Shown: positions 54,877-62,505 of the stretch, one piece after another
Layout of the letters: the number at the start of each line of letters is the position of its first letter
How positions within the stretch are numbered: position 1 is the first letter of the stretch
Origin: JABDLO01 sp035327565
Lineage (GTDB): Bacteria > Bacteroidota > Bacteroidia > Chitinophagales > Saprospiraceae
NCBI GenBank assembly: GCA_035327565.1
Contig: DAOLDB010000010.1
Location: forward strand, 17,996-81,995
DNA length: 64,000 nt
Reading direction: 5' to 3'
Position numbers and translations under genes: made by a program
Notes under the pieces: generated by a model
Told to the model about the DNA's origin: nothing
What the model saw: only the letters and a program-made list of their open reading frames with translations
Databases searched by the model: none

Positions 54877-55863
54877 ATGATTAAAGCTGCCATTACAAGT
54901 GTTTCAGGTTTTGTACCCGATACAGTGCTTTCGAATAAAGATTTGGAAAAAATGGTAGACACCACCGATGATTGGATCACAACACGCACAGGAATCAAAG
55001 AAAGAAGAATTTTCAAAGAAGAGGGAAAATCAACTTCGGATATGGGGGTTGAAATTCTGAATAGAATTCTGAATAAGAGTGGGCTGCATCCACTGGATAT
55101 TGAAATGCTTATCTGTGCTACCATTACACCCGATATGCTCTTTCCAGATACTGCCAACACCATATTAGACAAATGTGGATGTAAAAATGCTTTTGGCTTT
55201 GATCTCAATGCGGCATGTTCTGGTTTTTTGTATGCCTTGACCACTGGGGCGAAATACATTGAATCAGGAACATATAAAAATGTAGTTGTCATTGGAGTGG
55301 ATATGATGTCTTCTATAGTCAATTATAATGACCGCACCACTTGTGTCATTTTTGGTGATGGAGGGGGTGGGGTTTTGCTTAATCCCGGTAAAAATTTTGG
55401 TGTTGAAGATTCTATATTTAAGGGAGATGGTTCAGGCAGAGAATTCCTGCATATGAAAGCAGGAGGTTCATTGATGCCACCCACGGTGGAAACAGTTATT
55501 GCACGCCAGCATTTTGTCTACCAGGATGGCAAACCAGTATTTAAAGCAGCAGTTACGGGTATGGTTTCTACAGTCAAAGTATTGCTGGAAAGAAATGATT
55601 TAAAAATAAATGATATTGATTGGATGGTTCCGCACCAGGCCAATATGCGCATCATCAATTCAGTAGCGGAGACACTAGATTTTCCTAAAGAAAAAGTGAT
55701 GATCAATATTTACAAATACGGAAATACCACTGCAGGTACACTTCCTCTTTGTCTTGCCGATTATGAAAATAAACTAAAGAAAGGAGATAAGGTGATGCTC
55801 ACGGCTTTTGGAGGGGGCTTTACATGGGGATCTACCTACCTCACCTGGGCATACGATGCTTAA
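54877..55863 (+). CDS. fabH: 3-oxoacyl-ACP synthase III (KAS III)
   Basis: From the ATG at 54877 the protein has 328 residues. The active-site Cys114 lies in DLNAACSGFLYAL, the His in VPHQANMRI (about residue 253) and the Asn in YGNTTAG (about 283). The N-terminal DTTDDWITTRTGIKERRI is diagnostic. It condenses acetyl-CoA (or a branched primer) with malonyl-ACP to start fatty acid synthesis. It leads the conserved group fabH-efp-accB-accC. Upstream plsX and rpmF, often present in this group, are absent. Confidence 0.95.
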   Translation: MIKAAITSVSGFVPDTVLSNKDLEKMVDTTDDWITTRTGIKERRIFKEEGKSTSDMGVEILNRILNKSGLHPLDIEMLICATITPDMLFPDTANTILDKCGCKNAFGFDLNAACSGFLYALTTGAKYIESGTYKNVVVIGVDMMSSIVNYNDRTTCVIFGDGGGGVLLNPGKNFGVEDSIFKGDGSGREFLHMKAGGSLMPPTVETVIARQHFVYQDGKPVFKAAVTGMVSTVKVLLERNDLKINDIDWMVPHQANMRIINSVAETLDFPKEKVMINIYKYGNTTAGTLPLCLADYENKLKKGDKVMLTAFGGGFTWGSTYLTWAYDA

Positions 55864-55966
55864 TTTATATAATAATGATCCCATATCAAATAATTCAGAA
55901 TAAATAATGATGGACCAAAAGATAATTTTAATCATTGAGTCTTTCAATAACATGAATCAAACTTTT

Positions 55967-55974
55967 TATTTTTG
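55967..55974 (+). promoter_or_regulatory. -7 element for efp-accB-accC
   Basis: TATTTTTG is a full TAnnTTTG match, 25 bases before the efp ATG. TTTC at 55942-55945 might serve as a poor -33 box. It allows efp-accBC to be transcribed independently of fabH. Confidence 0.4.
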
Positions 55975-55998
55975 AGTTTCCTAAGACAATAAACATAT

Positions 55999-56565
55999 AT
56001 GGCAAACACATCAGATATAAGAAATGGTTTATGCATGCTATATAATAACGACATATATACGGTCATTGAATTTTTGCATGTGAAACCAGGTAAAGGAAAT
56101 GCATTTGTAAGAACTAAATTAAAAAGTCTGACTTCTGGTAAAGTTGTTGACAATACTTTTCCAGCTGGGCACAAGATTGATGAAGTTCGGGTCGAAAGAA
56201 GAAAATCCCAATACTTGTATCAAGACGAATCCGGTTTTCACTTTATGGATATTGAAACTTTTGATCAGGTGGCAATTCAACCTCAAATGCTTGAAAGATC
56301 GGACCTTTTGAAGGAAGGTGAGTTGGTGGAAATATTATTTAAGTCCGATGACAATACGCCTCTAACCGTTGATCTTCCTGCACATGTAGAACTTGAAGTT
56401 ACTTATACTGAGCCGGGTGTGCGGGGCGATACTGCCACCAACGTAACGAAACCTGCGACTGTTGAAACCGGATCAGAAGTCAGGGTTCCGATTTTTATCA
56501 ATCAAGGGGATGTGATAAAAATTGATACCCGTACAGGTTCCTACCTCGAACGCGTTAAAAACTAA
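55999..56565 (+). CDS. efp: Elongation factor P
   Basis: This 188-residue protein has the three-barrel EF-P pattern. NGLCMLYNNDIYTVIEFLHVKPGKGNAFVRTKLKSL holds the tip Lys32 in the loop PGKGNAF. GQ-type modified-tip sequences of E. coli are absent, so which modification, if any, is made is unknown. The closing VPIFINQGDVIKIDTRTGSYLERVKN is typical. EF-P relieves stalling at polyproline. accB follows after 10 bases. Confidence 0.97.
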   Translation: MANTSDIRNGLCMLYNNDIYTVIEFLHVKPGKGNAFVRTKLKSLTSGKVVDNTFPAGHKIDEVRVERRKSQYLYQDESGFHFMDIETFDQVAIQPQMLERSDLLKEGELVEILFKSDDNTPLTVDLPAHVELEVTYTEPGVRGDTATNVTKPATVETGSEVRVPIFINQGDVIKIDTRTGSYLERVKN

Positions 56566-56575
56566 ACATAAAGCT

Positions 56576-57085
56576 ATGGATTTTAAAGAAATACAAGAGC
56601 TGATCAGGTTGGTCAATAAATCGGGACTCACTGAGTTCAAGATGAGAAAGGAGGATTTCAAAATTGTCATCAGAACAAAACATTTTGGAAAAGGTCAGGA
56701 GGTTCCGGAAATTGCAGTAGCGCAGCCTTCAGTAGTCCCGACAATCATTTCTTCTCCGGTACCACCCACCCCTGCTATCACCCCAACACCTGTTCCTGAC
56801 ATACAGCCTTCCGAACCAAAGGCACCAACAGATTCTACCCAATTGTTGACCATCAAATCACCCATAGTAGGTACTTTTTACCGCACTCCGGGTCCGGAGA
56901 AACCTCCCTTCAAAAAAGTAGGAGACATGGTGTCTGAGGGGGAAGTTGTGTGTATTGTAGAAGCAATGAAACTTTTTAATGAAATTGAAAGTGAAGTTTC
57001 CGGAAAGATCGTCAAAGTATTGATTGAAGATGCCTCTCCGGTTGAATATGATCAGCCACTTTTTTTGGTAGACCCGAAAGGATAA
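56576..57085 (+). CDS. accB: Acetyl-CoA carboxylase biotin carboxyl carrier protein
   Basis: From the ATG at 56576 the protein has 169 residues; the longer frame runs back into efp. The N-terminal MDFKEIQELIRLVNKSGLTEF is the standard AccB helix. A Pro/Thr-rich linker (about residues 55-85) leads to the lipoyl-type biotin domain, with the biotinyl Lys in VEAMKLFNEIE. It carries biotin between AccC and AccAD. Confidence 0.96.
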   Translation: MDFKEIQELIRLVNKSGLTEFKMRKEDFKIVIRTKHFGKGQEVPEIAVAQPSVVPTIISSPVPPTPAITPTPVPDIQPSEPKAPTDSTQLLTIKSPIVGTFYRTPGPEKPPFKKVGDMVSEGEVVCIVEAMKLFNEIESEVSGKIVKVLIEDASPVEYDQPLFLVDPKG

Positions 57086-57106
57086 TCCGATTAACAGCCA
57101 TTACAT

Positions 57107-58453
57107 ATGTTCAACAAAATACTGATAGCCAACCGGGGTGAGATTGCCCTAAGAATTATTCGAACCTGCAAAGAGATGGCCATTAATACCGTGGCAGTAT
57201 ATTCCACAGCAGATAAAGACAGTTTACACGTTCGTTTCGCCGATGAAGCGGTCTGCATTGGCCCTCCTCCTAGCAGTGAATCCTATCTGAGTATTCCACG
57301 AATTATGGCTGCAGTGGAAATCACAAATGCCGATGCAGTGCATCCTGGATATGGATTTCTTTCAGAAAATGCTGATTTTGCAGAAATATGTAAAGAGTAT
57401 GGTGTCAAATTTATTGGACCTACACCAGAAATGATCAGGAAAATGGGCGATAAAATTACCGCCAAGGAAACCATGATCAAAGCCGGAGTTCCGGTTATTC
57501 CAGGATCTGACGGACTATTGAAGGACGTAAAGTCAGCTATCAAGCTGGCTAAAGACATAGGCTTTCCAGTTATTCTCAAAGCTACAGCAGGAGGAGGAGG
57601 AAAAGGAATGCGCATCGTTTGGGAAGAAAATCAGTTAGATGATCAGTGGCAAAAAGCTAGGCAAGAAGCAAAAGCCGCGTTTGGCAATGACGGCATTTAT
57701 CTTGAAAAATATATTGAAGAACCCAGACACATAGAGTTTCAGATTGTCGGCGACCAATTCGGAAGAGTAATCCATCTCTCTGAACGGGATTGTTCGATAC
57801 AACGCCGGCATCAAAAATTGGTGGAGGAATGTCCCTCTCCATTCATGGACAAATCACTTCGTGCAAAAATGGGAAAAGCCGCTGTGAAAGCAGGAAAATC
57901 CATCCAATATGAAGGAGTAGGAACTGTGGAATTTTTAGTAGACAAATACAAAAAATTCTACTTCATGGAAATGAATACACGAATTCAGGTTGAACACCCG
58001 GTCACTGAAGAAGTGATTGATCATGACCTGATCAAAGAACAGATCAAAGTGGCTGCAGGGATTCCCATATCAGGAAAAGATTATTATCCCAGCATGCATG
58101 CCATGGAATGCAGAATTAATGCCGAAGATCCATTCAATGACTTCAGGCCCAGTCCGGGGAGGATTCATTCATTTCATAGCCCAAAAGGACATGGAGTACG
58201 CGTAGACACCCATGTTTATGCAGGGTATTCTGTTCCCCCTTATTATGACTCGATGATCGCTAAGCTGATCTGTCGTGCACAAACCCGTGAAGAGTGTATC
58301 ACGAAAATGGAGAGAGCTTTGGATGAATTTATCGTAGAAGGCATCAAAACCACGGTTCCTTTTCATATACAGTTGATGAAAAATAAAGATTTCAGAGAGG
58401 GCAGGTTCGATACGGGTTTTATGAATCGCTTTAAAATGGAGGGGTCGAAATAA
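57107..58453 (+). CDS. accC: Acetyl-CoA carboxylase biotin carboxylase subunit
   Basis: This 448-residue ATP-grasp enzyme starts MFNKILIANRGEIALRIIRTC. The Gly-rich ATP loop KATAGGGGKGMRIV, YLEKYIEEPRHIEFQI, RDCSIQRRHQKLVEECPSP and the bicarbonate/Mg site EMNTRIQVEHPVTEE are all intact. It carboxylates biotin on AccB with ATP and bicarbonate. It is 21 bases after accB. Confidence 0.97.
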   Translation: MFNKILIANRGEIALRIIRTCKEMAINTVAVYSTADKDSLHVRFADEAVCIGPPPSSESYLSIPRIMAAVEITNADAVHPGYGFLSENADFAEICKEYGVKFIGPTPEMIRKMGDKITAKETMIKAGVPVIPGSDGLLKDVKSAIKLAKDIGFPVILKATAGGGGKGMRIVWEENQLDDQWQKARQEAKAAFGNDGIYLEKYIEEPRHIEFQIVGDQFGRVIHLSERDCSIQRRHQKLVEECPSPFMDKSLRAKMGKAAVKAGKSIQYEGVGTVEFLVDKYKKFYFMEMNTRIQVEHPVTEEVIDHDLIKEQIKVAAGIPISGKDYYPSMHAMECRINAEDPFNDFRPSPGRIHSFHSPKGHGVRVDTHVYAGYSVPPYYDSMIAKLICRAQTREECITKMERALDEFIVEGIKTTVPFHIQLMKNKDFREGRFDTGFMNRFKMEGSK

Positions 58454-58981
58454 AAAATACTGTGGTGAAAAACCAAATGTAAATCCAAGGTGTCCCGATA
58501 CGTCTACAGCCTGGATCCTGCCATGTATTATAATGATAATGGTGATATTCCCCATAATATAGAAGGATGAATGGAGGATAAATGTAGTACTCTTGTTGAC
58601 TTTCATAGGTTTCATGTGATACTTCGCTTACCATCTATATCGAACTGCAACTGTTCGTAAGCTAAGTACTAATATGCTGGTATTGCTGTTCACACACTTT
58701 GGATTTGTGGCCTTCCACTACCTCAACTCTATAATATGGGAACAAAGGATTATTAAAATATTATCCCATAATCTAACCTATTCATATTGGTCAAAAACAT
58801 GATAGGCACACATTTTCAAATTGCAAGTACTAAAAACATCAATGGGACAATGATGATAAACAGTTCTTGAGTTGGTTTCTTTATCCGTCCTCTTTTCTCT
58901 ATATCAAAACAAGAGAAAATCATAACTTTGCATCTGTGCAATACTCAATTCAAGGTTTTCAATTCCCTCCAAAAAAATAAT
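58454..58981. other. 528-base gene-free stretch before the ABC exporter
   Basis: No coding frame has convincing composition, and no terminator with a T-run is visible after accC. At its right end TAACTTTG (58923-58930) is the likely -7 box of the exporter gene. The rest holds nothing I can support. Confidence 0.5.
58923..58930 (+). promoter_or_regulatory. -7 element of the ABC exporter gene
   Basis: TAACTTTG fully matches TAnnTTTG. Transcription would begin near 58937. The TTG opening of the longer frame (58928) lies inside this box, so the GTG at 58982 is the better translation start. Confidence 0.5.
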
Positions 58982-60793
58982 GTGTCAAAAAACAAAATAA
59001 CTTTAATTGATCTCATCCGTCCTTATCGTAAGGGCATCTCGACTGGCATAGGTTTAAACATCCTGTATTCACTTTTTACCGTAATCAGCATCCCATTAAT
59101 CATTCCATTCTTCCAGTTATTATTCAATCGAACGGAACCGTCAGGTGTATCCATGGAAATGGAAGGTGCCGAAGCCCGGTTACAGAATTTTTTTTCCACT
59201 TTGATCCAGACCTATGGCGAGGAAAAGGCATTGGTATGGGTGTGTATGGCCATCATTGTTGTATTCCTTCTCAAAAACACTTTTCGTTATCTGGCACTGT
59301 ATGTTATGGCCCCGGTGCGCACTGGTATCATCAAAAATCTACGTTCTGAACTTTTTGATCGCTTTCTTCGAATGCCTCTGAGTTACTACACTGAAGAACG
59401 TAAAGGAGATTTGATCTCCCGTATCAGCCATGATGTACAGGAAGTGGAGTGGAGTATTATCCAGGTGATCGAAACCTCAGTAAAATCGCCCCTTATCATT
59501 TTGGGTTGTCTGATTTTTATGCTCATCATTAGTCCGGCACTGACCGTCTTTGTCCTTTTCCTGATGGCTTTTACCATTTTGGTGATTGGCTTTGCAGGCA
59601 GACGATTAAAGCAAAGTTCAACGAAATTACAGGAGGCTATGGGGTTGATCAGTAGCCAGGTTGAAGAAGCTCTGCGAGGTATTAAAGTCATCCGGGCTTT
59701 TGGTGCAACCCATATCATCAAAAAGCAATTCAATGACCTGAACGAAGGCTATGAATTTCGAAGCCGGTACCTGCTTCGGAGACGTGATCTTTCTAGTCCT
59801 CTTTCTGAGTTTTTAGGGGTTAGTACCGTTGCGGTTTTATTATGGTATGGTTCCGGTCTGGTGATGGATGGGGTCCTGGGTCCGGAAACTTTCTTTGCAT
59901 TTATTTTTGCTTTCTACCAGGTGATAGAGCCTTCTAAAAATTTTTCTACCGCATATTACAATCTAAGAAAAGGCATGGGTGCACTTGAAAGGATAGGCCA
60001 AATCATCCATGAAGGAAAACCAGAACAAGTGGGCAACATTTTCAAGGATGATATAAATCAGGACATCAAAGTCAGTCATGTTTCGTTTTCCTACCCGGAA
60101 GATGGCCCGGTTTTGCATGATATACACTTTACTATTCAAAAAAGCGAAAAAATTGCCATCCTGGGTGAATCAGGTACGGGTAAAACTACATTGATTGATC
60201 TCATTATGGGATTATATTCACCTGTCTCAGGAGTTATATACATAGACGACAAATCAGTCAAAGACCTACATCCAGAATCAAAAAGAAAGTTGTTTGGTTT
60301 GGTTACACAGACTCCGTTTCTATTTCACGGAAGTGTGAAGGAAAATATACTTTTTGGGAGAGATGATTTTGGCATGGAAGATGTACAAAAAGCGGCACAA
60401 ATAGCCCATTGCCATTCATTCATTTCCATGCTTCCTGATGGCTATGATACTTTCATTGGAGATGATGGAATCAAATTGAGTGGAGGTCAGAGACAAAGAA
60501 TAACCATTGCCAGGGCAATTCTTAATAATCCATCCATATTAATATGGGATGAAGCTACTTCATCGTTAGATGCAGAGTCAGAAGATGTTTTACAGCAATC
60601 GATGTATACATGGTGGCCGGAAAAGACCGTTATTATCATTGCACACCGATTGTCCACTATTAAAAATGTAGATAAAATTATAGTTTTGTCCGATGGTAAA
60701 ATTATACAAATGGGGACTCATGAAGAATTGATTCATGAGGAAGGAGATTACAAAAATTACTTTCAAAAACAAGTATTTGGAAGTGAAACGTAA
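58982..60793 (+). CDS. ABC transporter, fused permease and ATPase (exporter type)
   Basis: From the GTG at 58982 the protein has 603 residues. Six membrane helices in the type I exporter fold (residues about 20-320, with the coupling segment YYTEERKGDLISRISHDVQEVE) precede the nucleotide-binding domain. That domain shows Walker A GESGTGKT, Q-loop VTQTPFLFHG, signature LSGGQRQR, Walker B ILIWDEATSSLD and the His switch AHRLSTI. This is an MsbA/multidrug-type half-transporter. Substrate may be lipid or drug. Its end overlaps the start of the following secreted-protein gene by 11 bases. Confidence 0.94.
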   Translation: MSKNKITLIDLIRPYRKGISTGIGLNILYSLFTVISIPLIIPFFQLLFNRTEPSGVSMEMEGAEARLQNFFSTLIQTYGEEKALVWVCMAIIVVFLLKNTFRYLALYVMAPVRTGIIKNLRSELFDRFLRMPLSYYTEERKGDLISRISHDVQEVEWSIIQVIETSVKSPLIILGCLIFMLIISPALTVFVLFLMAFTILVIGFAGRRLKQSSTKLQEAMGLISSQVEEALRGIKVIRAFGATHIIKKQFNDLNEGYEFRSRYLLRRRDLSSPLSEFLGVSTVAVLLWYGSGLVMDGVLGPETFFAFIFAFYQVIEPSKNFSTAYYNLRKGMGALERIGQIIHEGKPEQVGNIFKDDINQDIKVSHVSFSYPEDGPVLHDIHFTIQKSEKIAILGESGTGKTTLIDLIMGLYSPVSGVIYIDDKSVKDLHPESKRKLFGLVTQTPFLFHGSVKENILFGRDDFGMEDVQKAAQIAHCHSFISMLPDGYDTFIGDDGIKLSGGQRQRITIARAILNNPSILIWDEATSSLDAESEDVLQQSMYTWWPEKTVIIIAHRLSTIKNVDKIIVLSDGKIIQMGTHEELIHEEGDYKNYFQKQVFGSET

Positions 60794-61922
60794 ACTTATC
60801 CTCAGTTTATTTTTGTTTTTAGTTACTGTCTATGGTATACCTATCATAGGTCAGTTAGTTATTCCCGAAGGATTCCCTTCCGTTGGGGATACTTTAAATA
60901 TTTTCCGGGTTGAATACAAAGGGATGATCGATACGCGAGGAAATGCAAGAAATCTTTCATGGAATTTCATGTATCTGGATCCATCGCATTCCAATGAAAC
61001 CATATTCAGAAATAAAACGGCAGGACGTCATCACCATCGATTCCCCAATGCAGACATCGTGATGCTCGAATCGAACGGAAAAGAAACTTACTACAAGATT
61101 TCAAATCCCACCGTTTTTGAAATTGGACAAGCCGGAGATCAATTTTATTTTAATAATTTGTTCGCACTGATTCGGTACGATACGCCTACCGTAATTAAGC
61201 AATCCGGATTGAAATATAATGATCGTTGGACAGAAAATTATCAGTATTCCATTTCCCTTCATACATCAAACATAGACGGTTGGGATGCCATGTCTATTCC
61301 TTTCAGAACCGATTCCATCAGGCTGGATATATCTCTTCGTAAAGAGCGCACCGTTGACGCTGATGGCGAATTACTGCTGCCTTTTTCAAACCACAAAGTA
61401 ATCAGGGAGCGCGAGGATGTAATTATGGACTATTCCATCACTGGTCGGGCAGGTTTGGGTTGGCTTGATATCACAGATCGGGTGATCTCTATGCTCAAAG
61501 GCCGTTTTCCCCCCTCCCAACTACGACTTACTAATTACTATTTCTGGTCTCCTTCGCACTTTATACCTGTATTGACAGCTAAAAGCAAACCACAAGGCGG
61601 CTGGCTTCTCGAGTTTCCAGACGACAATTTCAGTACGCGCCTTTCCCGTTCACGTGTGCTAGAAAAGGATGTACTGGCACATCCTAATCCTACTTTTGGA
61701 GACATTCAGTTTCAATTGGTCAATTATCCCAGAGCCACCTACGAATTGAAAATTTTCAATATAGTAGGGCGCCCCATTTATTCAAAAAAGTTTGCTATCG
61801 GAGATTCAAGAAAGGTGGATGTCGATTTGTCTTTCCTGGCCAAAGGAACATATTTATATAGTATCATGGATGAAGCAGGCAATAAATTGGTGACAAAAAA
61901 ACTGGTCATTCTCAGGCCTTGA
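60783..61922 (+). CDS. Secreted protein with type IX secretion (type A) sorting domain
   Basis: I choose the GTG at 60783, which yields a clean signal peptide (KRKLILSLFLFLVTVYGIPIIGQ). An earlier ATG at 60735 lies inside the exporter gene. The 379 residues include an unrecognised N-terminal region of about 290 residues. The C-terminal T9SS sorting domain (VLAHPNPTFGDIQFQLVNYP through TYLYSIMDEAGNKLVTKKLVI) should direct the protein across the outer membrane. The 11-base overlap with the ABC exporter suggests coupled expression. Confidence 0.85.
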   Translation: MKRKLILSLFLFLVTVYGIPIIGQLVIPEGFPSVGDTLNIFRVEYKGMIDTRGNARNLSWNFMYLDPSHSNETIFRNKTAGRHHHRFPNADIVMLESNGKETYYKISNPTVFEIGQAGDQFYFNNLFALIRYDTPTVIKQSGLKYNDRWTENYQYSISLHTSNIDGWDAMSIPFRTDSIRLDISLRKERTVDADGELLLPFSNHKVIREREDVIMDYSITGRAGLGWLDITDRVISMLKGRFPPSQLRLTNYYFWSPSHFIPVLTAKSKPQGGWLLEFPDDNFSTRLSRSRVLEKDVLAHPNPTFGDIQFQLVNYPRATYELKIFNIVGRPIYSKKFAIGDSRKVDVDLSFLAKGTYLYSIMDEAGNKLVTKKLVILRP

Positions 61923-61936
61923 GTTTTGATTGACTT

Positions 61937-62341
61937 ATGAGAAATTTATTAGCCCCGAAAAACATGACACCGGCAAAGTTGTTTTTAATGGACGGACTGG
62001 GAGCTGTTCTGACTTCTTCTCTTTTGCTATTTGTCTTAATCCCCCTCGAAATATATTTCGGCATGCCCCGCCATGTTTTATTTCTGTTGGCAGGCATTGC
62101 AATCGTATTTTCATTCTATTCAATTCTATGCTCTATATTTGTGAAGGAAGAATGGGTTTCATACCTTCGGATCATTTGTCTTGCCAACTTGGCATACTGC
62201 ATTCTAAGTTTGGGTTTCGTGATATATTTTTTCCATAGGTTGACAGCACTTGGAGTTGCCTACTTCTTTATTGAAATCCTGGTCGTAGCAGTTGTCATTA
62301 CAATAGAAAAGAATAGCATTCAGACAAAATTAAATTCTTGA
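61937..62341 (+). CDS. Small four-helix membrane protein, function unknown
   Basis: The 134-residue protein has four hydrophobic segments (LTSSLLLFVLIPLEIYFG, VLFLLAGIAIVFSFYSILCSIF, IICLANLAYCILSLGFVIYFF, AYFFIEILVVAVVITIE) and short charged ends. I do not recognise a family. It lies 14 bases after the T9SS protein gene and is probably co-transcribed. A bidirectional terminator separates it from katG. Confidence 0.65.
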   Translation: MRNLLAPKNMTPAKLFLMDGLGAVLTSSLLLFVLIPLEIYFGMPRHVLFLLAGIAIVFSFYSILCSIFVKEEWVSYLRIICLANLAYCILSLGFVIYFFHRLTALGVAYFFIEILVVAVVITIEKNSIQTKLNS

Positions 62342-62438
62342 CCTGTACATTTGTCTTATCATTCAAAGAAATATAAAACTGTACTTTCCAAAGAATGATC
62401 TTCTCATTTGCTGCTCGTGAAGATCAACAACCCAAAAG

Positions 62439-62473
62439 AAAGGGGAATGACCATAATACACTCACTCCCCTTT
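62439..62473. terminator. Bidirectional terminator between the membrane-protein gene and katG
   Basis: AAAGGGGAATGA (62439-62450) pairs with TCACTCCCCTTT (62462-62473) across an 11-base loop with one mismatch, which is a G-U pair in the minus-strand RNA. T-rich tails are present in both directions (TTTTTACT on plus, CTTTTGG on minus). The position between convergent genes fits. Confidence 0.7.
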
Positions 62474-62505
62474 TTACTATTGATTATTTTAATTAATATA
62501 ATGAA

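Noticed and set aside
58169..58634. Minus-strand frames over the accC 3' end and the following spacer
   Set aside because: Partly antisense to accC; the rest is Tyr/His-rich spacer translation with no start context or family signal.
62439..62473. katG-flanking hairpin as an OxyR or Fur site
   Set aside because: Its stem and T-rich tails on both sides, between convergent genes, fit a terminator, and it is at the 3' end of katG.
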